Shown here: piece after piece, positions 43,288 to 54,210 of the stretch
Layout: each line of letters begins with the position of its first letter
How positions within the stretch are numbered: the first letter of the stretch is position 1
NCBI GenBank assembly: GCA_043228905.1
Contig: JBHGNT010000018.1
Location: 5,642,001-5,706,000 of the forward strand
Direction: 5' to 3'
Length of the DNA: 64,000 nucleotides
Source: Azolla caroliniana
Taxonomy: Eukaryota > Polypodiophyta
Program-made: the position numbers and the translations under genes
The notes under the pieces: model-generated
Database searches by the model: none
What the model was told of the DNA's origin: nothing
What the model saw: only the letters and a program-made list of their open reading frames with translations

Positions 43288-46097
43288 ATGGACTGCCAAG
43301 CACTCTTTGAAGCAACCAAGAAGTGGCTAAGGCAACACGGGTTAGAAGGTTTCCTCACAATCATGGAGGTGCCACCGCACCGCGAGGCGGAGAAGATAGT
43401 CAAGGAAATCGACACGGAGCTTATCACTGATGAGGCCATCCATGCGTTGATTGGCCTTCCGGAAGGGGGCATCTTCACTATCTACAACCCTACTCCCTGG
43501 CCAGCAAGGCCTACCGGACACAGGGCGGCGAAGATCCACTCTTTCAAGAGATTGCCCGTGTGCTCCATGAATTTGGACATGTATACCCTCGACCCCCATG
43601 CATGCCTCAGAACCGGACCAGCTTAATCATAGCAACATATGAAGGCGTGAAGGTGGACTGGCCGGTACTGATTGCGGATGGCCTCTGTGCAGCCATCAAC
43701 TCTATCAGAGGCAAGGAGGGTCGGAAGATATGGATGGCAGTGGCGCAATGGCTCACCCTATTGGCGCCACCTATCGAGCTCGTCAAGACCACGAAGCGGG
43801 GAAGAACAACTGAAGGCACCCCGAAAACGGCCTCGAAATGGCAGCAGTTGTTGGCTTCTAAGGCAACCAAAGGGATGGCGGTCGACATGGACCGGGCAGC
43901 AAAGGAGCGCACCAATAGGAAGTGGCAGGCGGAAATGCAGGAGGAGCCACCGACACGGCCAATCAAGATCAAGCTTCACCGACTGATTCAACAAGCGTTG
44001 AACCCCTTAGCAGCAAAAATCAACATCGGGACTCAAGAGGAGGAAGTGGAGGAGGAACCATTAGAGCACCTCCAGCGGCGCCAGAAGGCAAGCACCTCCG
44101 AACAGGCCGGGGAGCGTTCGGACCCAAAGAAGGATGGAACACATGTACCCCGCACTGAGCAGCCCGCACCAAGGATGGAAGCAGAACCGGTCACAAAGCT
44201 CCATGCACAACAACCTCTACCGGCGGGTCAGGATAAAGCAAGACCCGAAATGCAAGCGCCGAAAGTACAGTTTCCTACTCCACCGGTAGGCCAAGACCAT
44301 TCAGAAGCGGAGTGGCCAACGGAGCCGCAACCAGAACGGCAAAGTGGTCACCACCAAGAGCCAGAGTTGCAGCTCGATGCAACCGGACAAAACCAACCAC
44401 TGGCTAGCGACACCAACAGCCAACCCTCCGGGCAAACGCAACAACAAGGCACTGGCAGCCAATGGCTCCGGTGGATTGGTGAACAAATTGCCGGAGTGGT
44501 ACACTACATAGAGGTGGAAGAGAAAGCGCAGGTGGACCGGTTGCTCGTCACAACCGGAGAACTCGAGACGGCTCGCTCAAGGATCCGGAGCTTAGAACAA
44601 GACTTGGACCTAGCCACAGATGAATTGGCTAAAATGGCCTTAACCGGACCACCGATCCAAGCACCGGTGACTCCGGTAGATGTACAGAATAAGGAAACAC
44701 TGGCACCTGTACATAGCAATAAGACCCCGGAGACGGAACTAGTCCCGAAGATAGTGGCGGCGCAAGCAAAAGAGCTTGCTGAATTGAGAGATGAACTAGC
44801 CGCACAAGAAGGATTACGCACCCGAGAGCGGGACTTGAAGAAAGCAGCAAAAGAAGAGCAACGAAAGACTGCTGAGAACCTCCGTCGGGAAGAAGAGAAT
44901 CTGCGGAAAGGACATCAGGCCTATGACCGGCTGAAGGAGGAGAAAGAGAAGGCGCTGCAAGAAAAGGAGAAGCTGTGACGGATGGCGGAAACAGAGATCG
45001 AAAGACTGAAAGAAGAACTCTGTCAACAGAAGGATCGGGAAGACCACGCTCGCCGGCAACTCAACCAAAAGCTGAAGCAAAAGACCGATGATTTTGAGCA
45101 CCTGCACCGGGACTACAAGCACCTGGATACGAAGCACAAGAAACAACAAGAGAAGATGGCAGAGGTCCGGTAGGAGGTGCATCGAGTTAAGACGGCGCTA
45201 GCGGAGGAACGGGCTGAAAGAACCACGTTGCTGGAGAAAGCCGCGCAAGAACGGATGGAGCTCCTTAAGCAGCATTATGAAGAGAAGGAAAGAACGATAA
45301 TGGTATTACAAAGGCTGCAGAACACCTATCAAACCCAATTGTCACATTACCGGGAGCAGGAGGTGGATACGGTGGCACTAATCAAGCAGTTGAAGGACGA
45401 ACGGCAAGCCGCAGAGGACAAATCGAATATGGGATTGGAGCGGATCCAGTTCATTGTCCAGGCATGGAGGAACAAGACCAAACGCTTGATTGACGAAAGC
45501 TCCGCACAATGGTGGGACAAATGGGCAAAGCACACATCTGAGCTCCAGTTGCTAAGGGCGGACGCGGAAAACCGGTAGAAGGATGGCGACGACGGCTACA
45601 TGTTAACAAAGGAGGACTTCACCGTCGTAAGAGATGAGTTAGCCGAGGATTTTGTAACTCTGGCGGAGGAACAGTCAGTAGTGGTCCGGCAACTTGTAGC
45701 ATAGCTAGATGATGATCGACTGGATGCTCAAATCCAGTTTGAAAGCTAAGAACGGACCAGGCTACGGAGAGAAGAAACAAAGCAGGCGGCGACCGTCAAC
45801 CTCAGCGATGAGGAGCCATCACCAGAGCAAGGACCGGACGGAGACAAGGCCGAGGCAAGTCAACCGGAGTCAAATCCGGCGCAGCAGCTAATGGAGGAAG
45901 CACCGCCACAACCGCCGGTACCGGGAGCCAAACAGACGCCATCTAAGGAGCAACAGTTGGAGGAGCCGGAGCCACAACAACAGCCACAACCGCAGCAACA
46001 ACAGCCACAACATCCGCAACAACATCAACAACAGAGCTCCGAACAACCATTGGATACCTTGGAGCAGAGTATTCTGGATATCTTGGATGAAGGCTAA
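43288..46097 (+). pseudogene. D extra ORF: long coiled-coil protein downstream of integrase
   Basis: An ATG at 43288 (MDCQALFEATKKWLRQHGLE) opens a frame that shifts once near 43530 and then stays in one frame to TAA at 46095. Within it stops at 44976, 45171, 45576, 45702 and 45747 are TGA, TAG or TAA. The predicted protein has about 930 residues: an N-terminal globular-like part (VDWPVLIADGL, MAVAQWLTLLAPP), a Pro/Gln/Glu-rich centre, a long Glu/Lys/Gln coiled coil at about 44750-45560, and a Gln/Pro tail (45900-46060). No signal peptide, membrane segment or protease is visible. The position is that of env-like ORFs in some plant Ty3 elements, but a kinship is not shown. Confidence 0.6.
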
Positions 46098-46150
46098 GGG
46101 ACGGATAGTGGGATTCGACGTACAAGGTACTGTCCCACGAGCGTGCCATG

Positions 46151-46599
46151 TGTTACCCGGCCGGCAAAGGAGTAAAGACCAGAATGTGTAAGGGATGGTT
46201 ATTCGGAATCTATTTTAATTAAGTAGAATAGATTATAATTATGTAGTGAACGGACGGGCCGGAATCGGTATGCCGATCCAGATCCGGACCGGTTCCGAAC
46301 AGGTGCTGGTTGGCACCGTTTTGTACGCAGCACCGGTGACCTATATAAAGGCCCGGTTACAATTTAAAACTTTAACGGAGAATTAATATAAGCTTCTTGT
46401 TTTATCTTCACGTATTGATTACCGTTCTATATTAATTGTTATATCTTATGCGTGTATTAAGTGAATGCCTTGTTGCTAAGTAGCCAATTAAGTTGGATTA
46501 ATCGTTGTGTCTTAAGTTATCTCGCCGTAACACCCCTTTGGTGAAGTTTCTTCTAGAGACACCCTGTGTTAGGCCATTGTCCGGCCCTAAGGATTAACA
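46151..46599 (+). repeat. 3' LTR of D
   Basis: 449 bp, about 96% identical to 36289-36737 by eye, followed by TTTTT. No purine tract directly precedes it. Confidence 0.95.
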
Positions 46600-46735
46600 T
46601 TTTTGTTTTATATAAATGGCTTGGTTTAGTTCAGTTTGGTTTCAAGGCAAAGAAACTGAACCAGGTCCATTGCTAATCGTAGCCATGAATCAGGTGGGGT
46701 GTTATATGTTACATACCATAGAAGGGGCTCGATAG

Positions 46736-46890
46736 TAGGGATCGACAACGGTTCGGTTGATGCTTAATTGGTTTGGCCTTATCCAAGCCAAACCGGTTAA
46801 ACCTAAACCGTTTTGGGGTTCTCAAACTTGAACCAAACCAAACCAAACCGATCCCTAAACCGGTTTGTGAACCTGTTTGGGACAAGCCTA
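46736..46890. mobile_element. Short MITE-like element 5 (GGTTCGG family)
   Basis: The stretch starts TAGGGATCGACAACGGTTCGG and its right end reads TAGGCTTGTCCC on the minus strand; the body is full of GGTTTGG / CCAAACC. The flanks show no good octamer repeat, so the ends are uncertain. Confidence 0.5.
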
Positions 46891-47788
46891 CTATTAAAAG
46901 CTACTATTAGCATATTGAAATGTAAGTTAATTCCTTTTCAAGCTTAATATTCACCCTTAATATTAAGCTTTCCACCATGAATTGTACAACATAAGCCAAA
47001 CTCAACAACTTAATCCCATTTATATAAGAGCTAGGCTATGATTGTTGCAACATTGAATGAATGTGGCAACATGGTGTCTAGATATTGTGAACAAACACAC
47101 AATCCTGATCAACTTTGGCAACCAAGTGTAAATCTCGTGCTTGAATCCAAACCTTGAAAATGTAGTGTAGTCGGTCTACTTTCTATGTATGAGAGTAGTT
47201 GAGATGGATGAGGGAATGCCATGTTTTCGAGTGGAATTAAGGGAGTGTTCACATTCTTGACTTGTCAATTGAATATGCACTACATGAAGAGTTTACGTTG
47301 AAATTAAAGCTTTGTCGATAAGTAGATGAATCGAGCACATGGTGAGAAAATCCATTTTCTTGCAACATACTTTCTCTGAGCGAAGAAATGTGGTAAGGGT
47401 AAGGCTACCCCAAGTAGTACCCGAGAACATATGTGGCCAACTCTAAGAGTTTAGGTTAGAGTTCATCCGTTGTCAAGAAACAGACCAATTGGGCACTTGG
47501 TGCAGTTAATACATTTTCACTCGAATCGGTGATAATATGTGGTTATATGTTGAGGTTTGTGGTCCATCTCTCACGTTGGGCCTTCCCCAATCAATCTCAA
47601 CTTGACACAAGCAAGAGAGATGGACATTGAAATTTGGATTACCACAAGGCATCTTGTTAAGTTAGTTTTGGGTCAACGAAGAGGCAGAAATGCAAAAGTA
47701 AAAGCAAAAGCAAAAGGAGAAGGAGAAGAAGCATAGTCATGGCCGAGAAACGCAACTGCAGCAAGAAGCCTCCTCTGCCTCCATATCT
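46891..47788. other. Intergenic DNA
   Basis: No recognisable gene. A run of AAGCAAAAGCAAAAGG-type repeats at 47695-47730 precedes copia F. Confidence 0.45.
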
Positions 47789-48364
47789 AATGAGTGTGCG
47801 GAATAGTGCTCGGCCACAACTGAATCTTAAACACTCTATGGAAATGAAGATTAATGCACTTACACAGAATGAGACAACATCGAATGTTAGCGTGGAGAAC
47901 CCTAATCGGGTAAAACCACGGGAGCCCACAGACTCCAACTATCACTATGAGAGGAAGGATACAATGCGAGACTCAGAGGCAACAACCTCGAGCTCTATGT
48001 CTTCACCGACCGACAGTTACAACAAAAAATGCTTTTTGTTTCTCTCTGGTTCTCTCTGTCTCTATCTATCTCTCTCTGTCTATACAACAATAATGATAAC
48101 AACACCAAAAACTATTTTCCCTAAGTTATATTTATACTTATATAACTTTGGGACTATTTATAAATATGGCCTCAATGGTCACGTATGAACATATTTACTA
48201 ATATGCTCCTATTTGTTGGTTCATACCAGATCAAACTAGACTCATTCCAGATCCATCTGATCTGGTATCCGGATACCTTCCGAACCCATCCGGTCTGGTT
48301 CCTTCCTTTGGCGCATCCAATCCAGCTCATCTAGATCCCATCCGGAGGGACCTGTTTCCGAACA
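47789..48364 (-). repeat. 3' LTR of copia F
   Basis: On the minus strand it starts TGTTCGGAAACAGGTCCCTCC, preceded by a purine tract (GAAGGGGGAGTT), just as in B. The rest follows the B LTR in order: a CT-rich stretch at 48035-48085 in place of the AG run and the ACCACGGGAGCCCACA block at 47922. The outer end near 47789 is eroded. Confidence 0.75.
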
Positions 48365-50272
48365 AACTCCCCCTTCAGTCCGGCATGGGATGTCTCGTCA
48401 GTCCGATCCGTCTCCAACATGCATCCAGTTTGTCGGCTAACAGCACCTTGGTCAACATGTCCGACCCGTTCTCCTATGTATGGATATTCGTCAACAAAAA
48501 CTCTTTATCTTCTACTTTCTCCCGGAGCCTATGATATCTCCTCTAGATGTGCTTGGTGCGGGAGTGGTAGGTCGTGTTCTTCGCGAGGTGGATAGCACTT
48601 TGACTATCGCAATAGAACCGGAATTCCTCCTGTCGGATCCCTAGCATTCCGATGAAGTCCTTCAACCAGATTACTGCTTTTCCAACTTCTACAACCACAA
48701 TGTACTCCACTTTTTTTGTCGATAGTGCAACGGACTTCGGCAACCTCGACTACCACGATACAGCCCCCCCTGCATAAGTCATGACATATCCGGATGTAGA
48801 CCGGCTGGTATCCGCATCAGCTGACATATCTGAATCTGTGAATCCTTCAAGTTGGGCTTTACCTTAGCCGAATCGGAGGCACGCAATCAAGGTGCCTTCC
48901 AAATATGGGAGTATCCACTTGACCGCGGTTCAATATTCTCTTCTCAGATTGATCATGAACCGGATGACCACTACGATTGTGTATCCGATGTCCAGTTGTG
49001 TACACACCATTGCGTACATGAGGCTTCCAACTGCAGAGGCGTCTCCCGGTTTCAGCTTGTACACCCACTTGTTCTGGAGCGCTCTCTTTCCTTTTGGCAG
49101 CTCCATCAATTCATATGTCTGGTTCTCATGCAGGGAATCCATCTCTCTTTGCATGGCACTTACCCACTTGCGGTTGTGGTTGTCTTTCTTTGCTTCTTCG
49201 AAGCTTTTCGGCTCCCTCTCGTCGGTCAGTAAAGCATGCTCTACATCCGGATATCTTCGTCCTTGGTTTTCGACCTTATGTTCCTCCATTTGTGCTTCAT
49301 CTAAATCCGATTCGAGATCTTTTCCGGTTCTGGTGTCCAATTCTTCTTCTTCGATCGGTTCGGTTTCTTGTCCGACTCCGGCCGGTTCTTCGAGTGTCAT
49401 CCAGCTTCATGCCGGATGGGTCCTTGTATCTTCCGACCGATTTCATGCCGGATGGGAGTTCACTATCTTCTTCTCCGACTCCCAATTGACAATGGTCTTG
49501 TCTTGCATGAAGACTATGTCTCGACCCCGGAACACCTTCTTATTGACCAAGTCCCACACTCGGTAGAAGAACTCATCATCGTCGTATCCAAGGAATATGC
49601 ATGGCCGGGACTTCGGATCTAATTTCTCTCTCTTGTCCTTTGCAACATGCACATAAACGAGACAACCACATGTCTTTACTGGTCCATACTCTCTATGGTG
49701 TGTCTCCGTCCAAGGGTGTTGAGGGTGATCTATTTATTACGTATGTCGTCGTCATCAACACCTCAACCCAAAACATCTTGGGCAACTTTGCATGTGCCAG
49801 CATCCTCCAAACTCTCTCCATCACAGTCCAGTTCATCCTTTCGGCCAATCCATTAAGCTCTCGTTTCTTTGGCACAGTAAATTCGAGTCAGATTCCCTTC
49901 GTCCAGAAGTACTCCTCGAACTGCCCCCGATATTAGCCTCCATTGTCCACTCGAACCGCCTTTCGCTTCCAGCCGGTTTCCCTTTCCACTCTCGTGTTAA
50001 AATCCCTGAAGACGGATAATACTTGGTCCTTCGTCTTCAGCAGTGAGACCCACAACTTCCGGTTATGGTCTTCTATGAATGTCACAAAGTACTGGACCCA
50101 GCATGTGACTTCGTGTTCACTTGGCATACATCGGTATGCACAAGCTCTAGCGGTGCATTCCGTCTCGACGGTGGTTGGGTTCAGAAAGAGGTTCGATTTT
50201 CCTTGTTGGCCAAACAATCAGTGTACTTCTCAAGCTGCACGTCTTTCACCTCTGGAATGAGGTTATCTTCGG
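48365..50272 (-). pseudogene. Copia F pol, B-family, with a deletion in RT
   Basis: Minus-strand order from 50272 downward: pre-integrase (QLEKYTDCL-like), integrase with FIEDHNRKLW, VRVDNGG and LAERMNWT, then KCIFLGY-like PCIFLGYDDDEF (49590), an acidic linker (49330-49400), RT start KWVYKLKPGD and, directly fused near 49040, the post-palm SLMYAMVCTQLDIGY. RNase H is at 48543-48850 (YCDSQSAIHLAKN). Compared with B about 740 bp, including the YVDD region, are gone. The 5' part beyond 50272 is cut off by copia G. Confidence 0.82.
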
Positions 50273-50679
50273 TGTTGAGCGAACAAGCTCAACCAGATCT
50301 GGATCGGTATCCGGATAGCATCCGGAACCTTGAGCCGGATCGGTGAGCCGGATCGTATTGTAACCGGTAGGCCATTAGAGGTCTACGAATCTAGCCTAGT
50401 ATGTAGGCATAATTTTGGGAGTTAGTGCCAGTCGCTCGTATGAGCATTGAAGTACTTGTCAGTACTTCTGTCAATCCTTTATGGACTTGTATTAAAGTGC
50501 TTACTGGGCACATTGCATGTACAAAGTGTTATTATTTTGAATTGAGTTTATGTTTTCTGCTCTCTCTGTCTCTCATGTGTATTCTCTGTTCTTAAGCTTC
50601 CATTAAACCTTCATTCTCTATTTTCTGTTGCTATCCAGATAAAATGGTTTGTCAAAGCTTCCACATATTAACTTTGACA
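50273..50679 (+). repeat. 5' LTR of copia G
   Basis: 407 bp, starts TGTTGAGCGAACAAGCTCAAC like the LTR of C and ends TTAACTTTGACA. It interrupts the pre-integrase region of F. No second LTR is found. Confidence 0.8.
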
Positions 50680-50692
50680 TGCTATCATAGCG
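50680..50692 (+). other. Decayed primer-binding site of copia G
   Basis: TGCTATCATAGCG directly follows the LTR and differs at two positions from the site of copia C. Confidence 0.65.
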
Positions 50693-50786
50693 TGAGGGTT
50701 GAGAACCTCTGTTGCCGATAAGCGTTCTTTTTTTTCTGAAGACAACCCCTAACCACTGGTAAAAGAACAGACCAAAAAGAGAAGGT

Positions 50787-51680
50787 ATGGACAAAAGCAT
50801 GGCGAGCTCGCTTCCAACAGAAAAGCTCGACCGGAGCAGCTACATGTCCTAGTTGTATAAAATGCACCAGTACCTACTGGGGCATGGATACTGGAGCTAC
50901 GTTGAAGGAGCGAATGAAGCAACGCCGGATTTGGCACACAAGGACTTCCCAGTATGGGAGCAATGAGCGAGCAGGGTGTTGTACTGCCTCGCGTCCTGTG
51001 TGCATGACAAGATGCTCGGCTACATCAGAGGTGCAAAATCATCGAAGGAGGCTTGGGAAAATCTCCGGAAGATTTTCGCCGCAAGTACCACAGCTCGGAA
51101 CTTACAGCTCCGGCAAGAGCTCAACAATATCCGGCAACAAGACATGTCGGTCACCGACTACACCACCAAGACCAAGGAGATCTGTGACACACTCAGGTCC
51201 ATTTACGTGAGGGTGGATGAAGACGAGATGGTCCAGATCTACCTTAGTGCTCTAGCACACCGGTACGGGCCAATCTGGACGACAGTTTGCACCCGGGAGA
51301 AGCCACTGTCCTTCTTCAACTTGTAATCGATGCTCATGGTCGAAGAAAACCACGTGAGTGGGTCAATGACCACTCAATCAGATAGCCATATGTTGTACAC
51401 GGAGGCGGATCGGCCCCATGGGCGTGGAGGACGTGGTGATTCGACACGCAATAGCGGCGGTTGGCAAGAGCAGAACCAGAGGTACAAAGATAGTGCCGAC
51501 AGCAGTTTCGAACCCTCCACTAGTAGGGGGAGTCAAGGCGGTGCCGGAAATTGGCAAGGGAAAACCGACACAAAAGGCTGGTATTGTGGCAAGAAAGGGA
51601 CTGTTGGAAGAAGTGCACCGATTCGGATAAATCCGAATCCGGCAAGGCCGGACAAGGGAACCGGCAAAGCCCGCACTATG
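50787..51680 (+). pseudogene. Copia G gag (broken)
   Basis: ATG at 50787 opens gag (MDKSMASSLPTEKLDRSSY), clearly related to that of C. Stops occur near 50850 and 50965; from 50976 it is open to 51324. The Gly/Arg stretch (GRGGRGD) and an eroded knuckle (WYCGKKG) follow. Confidence 0.82.
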
Positions 51681-52706
51681 TAGAAGGATCGGATGGATTT
51701 GGAACCGGTAAGACCGAAAAAGGACCGGCCTTTGTGATGAAGCACAAGATGAACTCGATGAAGAAAACCACTTCTAGATCGGAGGAAGTGTGGTACATTG
51801 ACTTCAGAGCATCAAACCACATGACGAGCCATGAAGAGTGGTTCTCATTTTTGGAAAAGCCAGAGCAACCAGGAATTGTCGAAACTGGAGACGACACTCC
51901 TCACCCGATTGTGCATGTCGGAGAAGTCCCTTTAAGCCATGTCGAACAAAAGGGAAAGTTGATGAACGTACAACATGTTCCAATAATCACAAAGAACCTG
52001 GTGTCAGTCGGGTAGATCATCAACCAAGGGATGCAGGTGCGGTTTACGCACCTCGGGTGCTTCATCGAGGAAGAAGGCCGAATAATTGCGCAAGGGCGTA
52101 GGGAGGGGAGGATGTTTATCCTCGACACCAACGGCGTCGGCACCACTATGTTTGCAAAAGGACAGAAGGTCAAATCGGATATCAACATGTGGCACAAGCA
52201 AATCGGCCACGTCAACTATCAGAGGCTTGAAGTCCTGCAATCGAAACAGGTTGTTTTCGGATTGCCGAAAATCAGTGGCCAGAAGGCCCAAATATGTAAG
52301 CCGGCCAGCTCAGGAAGTAACACCGGCCTCTATTTCCCACCAAAAGAAACCGGAGCCGTAACAAGTTCGATTTAATACATTCGGATGTATGGGGACCGGT
52401 CGAGAATGTTAGTCTTGGTGGGAGCCGATATTTCGTCTCCTTCATTGATGACAACAGCTGGCACACATGGATCTACCTAATCGAAAGGAAAAGCGATGTT
52501 TTCAACTGTTTCCGAAACCTGCAAAGTCTTGTGGAACGGGAAACGGAAAGGAAGAACAAGTGCCTGCGGTCGGATGGTGGAAAAGAATACTTTTCCGTCC
52601 AGTTCAACACTTATCTGCAACAAATGGGAATTCAGAGAGAATTCAGTTGCCGATACACACCGAAACAAAATGGTGTGGCCGAAAGAAAGAACCAGTCGAT
52701 TGTCGA
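51681..52706 (+). pseudogene. Copia G protease and integrase, truncated
   Basis: Protease: VWYIDFRASNHMTSH near 51795; the Ser of the DSG site is Phe. Integrase: MWHKQIGHVNY near 52185, HSDVWGP near 52380 (other frame), LRSDGGKEYF near 52570, GVAERKNQS near 52675. The reading stops at 52706, where Ty3 element H begins. A few further integrase codons reappear at 58388-58424. Confidence 0.82.
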
Positions 52707-52709
52707 CGT

Positions 52710-53056
52710 TGTCACGTGGCGCGTGACACACTTGCTAAACGTTGTGATGTGTACATCACACGTGCACGGACAAGCACCGAGCCTCTATCCACTAATGGTT
52801 ATGGAGGAGATGAATTGGCCCTTTAGGTTTATTGCATAAAAAAGTTATTTGTTATTGAAGACGCACCCAAACTAGAATCAACGGTGCGGTGAATTGATGT
52901 GTAGGCAACGGTAATGTGGTGGTGCGCAACATTTTAGTAGGCGGCGACAATGGCGAAACGATCTTTGTTCCTTCTTCGCGAGAATTCCAGAGATATAGAG
53001 TGAATGACCACACGAAATGAAATTGTAGTAGCCGAAGTGACGCTCTAATGTGGCTA

Positions 53057-53090
<34 letters not shown>

Positions 53091-53735
53091 TCAAGAAGTT
53101 TTTAAGATAGATAGATAAACGAACGGAAATTCCAATTCTGGGTTTGAACCCTTGACTTCAATTTCAAGAAACAAGACACACCAATAAGATAACTAGGTTT
53201 TTTCTTATTAATATCTTGATTGAATACATAGCTTGATTCCTCCCCCCTCTTTTCTTTTTCTTTCCTTCTTATATAGATGCCCTCGTGCATATGATGCATG
53301 TGAGGGTGCAAGACATGCATACAATGCATGGAATGAATGTGATGCATGATTGCCATTTGGCGCTCATGCATTACATGTGATGCATGATAACCATGTCACG
53401 CAATCAAGTTCTCATGTATGACAATTTACATGTGAAAACTACTATGATGAAAATAAGGTTTAAAGAAACAAGCTTAGTCTAATGGTAAGTCAATTGTCTC
53501 TTATTTTAGAGGTGCAATTTTCAAAACCTTACTTGCACCCCTTGGTATGCCACTAGGCCTTAGGCTTATTTTTTATATTTTGTGTAATGAGCACCTAAAC
53601 ACACATCACATGTGCACATTAACGTGCTAACATACAAGTGTAACCATCACCCCTTTCATATGTGTGCATATTGCACCTTCTCGATTTTGTCGGTTCCACG
53701 TGATTTTCACATCGTTGCCGAAAATCTTCACGACA
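52710..53735 (-). repeat. Probable 3' LTR of H
   Basis: On the minus strand it starts TGTCGTGAAGATTTTC, after a purine-rich tract (GGTGGGGGA), and ends CCACGTGACA. A CTATATAAG box is at 53276-53268. It contains a GA run at 53061-53088 and several TGCATG repeats at 53285-53400. Confidence 0.65.
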
Positions 53736-53796
53736 TCCACCCCCACCAAACCGCACGTCCTCCAGTACGTGCCAAGAAAAGAGTGTGAGATTTCAA

Positions 53797-54210
53797 CTAC
53801 GATGATGAATCAATTTCCTTCATGTCCTCATTGACCTCTCTATCTTCATGGTTGACGTCATCATGGTTAGGACCCTCGTCTTTTCTTGAAGATATTTTCC
53901 CCACAATGGGTATGACCAACCTTGATCCGTCTAGCTCCGCGACGTAGTAAGTGACATAGTCGTTAGAACTTGTCACCACATATGGTCCGAACCACCTTCT
54001 TGCGAACTTTCTTGTCGTTCTATGTTGGTTGTCAAGATTGTTGTTGTAGATCAATACCCAATCCCCATCTTCTTGGGACGCAGTCAATTGTCTTGTCAAA
54101 CCGAATCTAAAAACCGAGTGCTTCTTCGAATTAGCCAATCCTTTTCTTTGAGATGGGAGATAGAAATGTTGGCAATACAACCTCCTCTGTTTTGTTGAAC
54201 ATCCCACCAT
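53797..54210 (-). pseudogene. H integrase C-terminal end
   Basis: Minus-strand coding of 137 codons: DGDWVLIYNNNLDNQH, KFARRWFGPYVV, VAELDGSRLVIPIVGK. This matches the GPF/Y-type C-terminal part of Ty3 integrases. The zinc and catalytic core parts are not found anywhere in H. Confidence 0.75.

Larger units (their letters stand above)
36289..46599 (+). mobile_element. Ty3/gypsy retrotransposon D with an extra 3' ORF
   Basis: LTRs of 449 bp at 36289-36737 and 46151-46599 begin TGTTACCC and end GGATTAACA. The TSD TTTTT is at 36284-36288 and 46600-46604. The order gag, protease, RT, RNase H, integrase defines Ty3/gypsy. No chromodomain is seen. Between integrase (end 42322) and the 3' LTR lie about 3.8 kb with a 302-bp tandem duplication and a long coiled-coil ORF. 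LTRs differ at about 18-19 sites by eye (4%). Stops and a few frameshifts make it inactive. Confidence 0.93.
35849..46675. mobile_element. hAT-like MITE 4, split by Ty3 element D
   Basis: The left arm is 35849-36288, starting TAGCGATGGGCCC; the right arm is 46600-46675, ending GGTCCATTGCTA, so the ends are inverted repeats. Flanking octamers are ACTGTAGC (35841-35848) and ATCGTAGC (46676-46683), 6 of 8 identical. The body is GGTTTGG-rich like the other copies. Before D inserted it was about 510 bp. Confidence 0.8.

Noticed and set aside
53125-53155. GGTTTGAACCC (pol III B-box-like) in the H LTR, suggesting a SINE or tRNA
   Set aside because: No tRNA cloverleaf and no A box at a fitting distance on the same strand; the block lies inside an LTR copy and recurs at 55345 as part of it.
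53466-53530. AGCTTAGTCTAATGGTAAGT followed by a GCAATTTTCAAAACC stretch, like a tRNA-derived SINE head
   Set aside because: The B box is too degraded and no tail or duplication is found; position fits the LTR of H.
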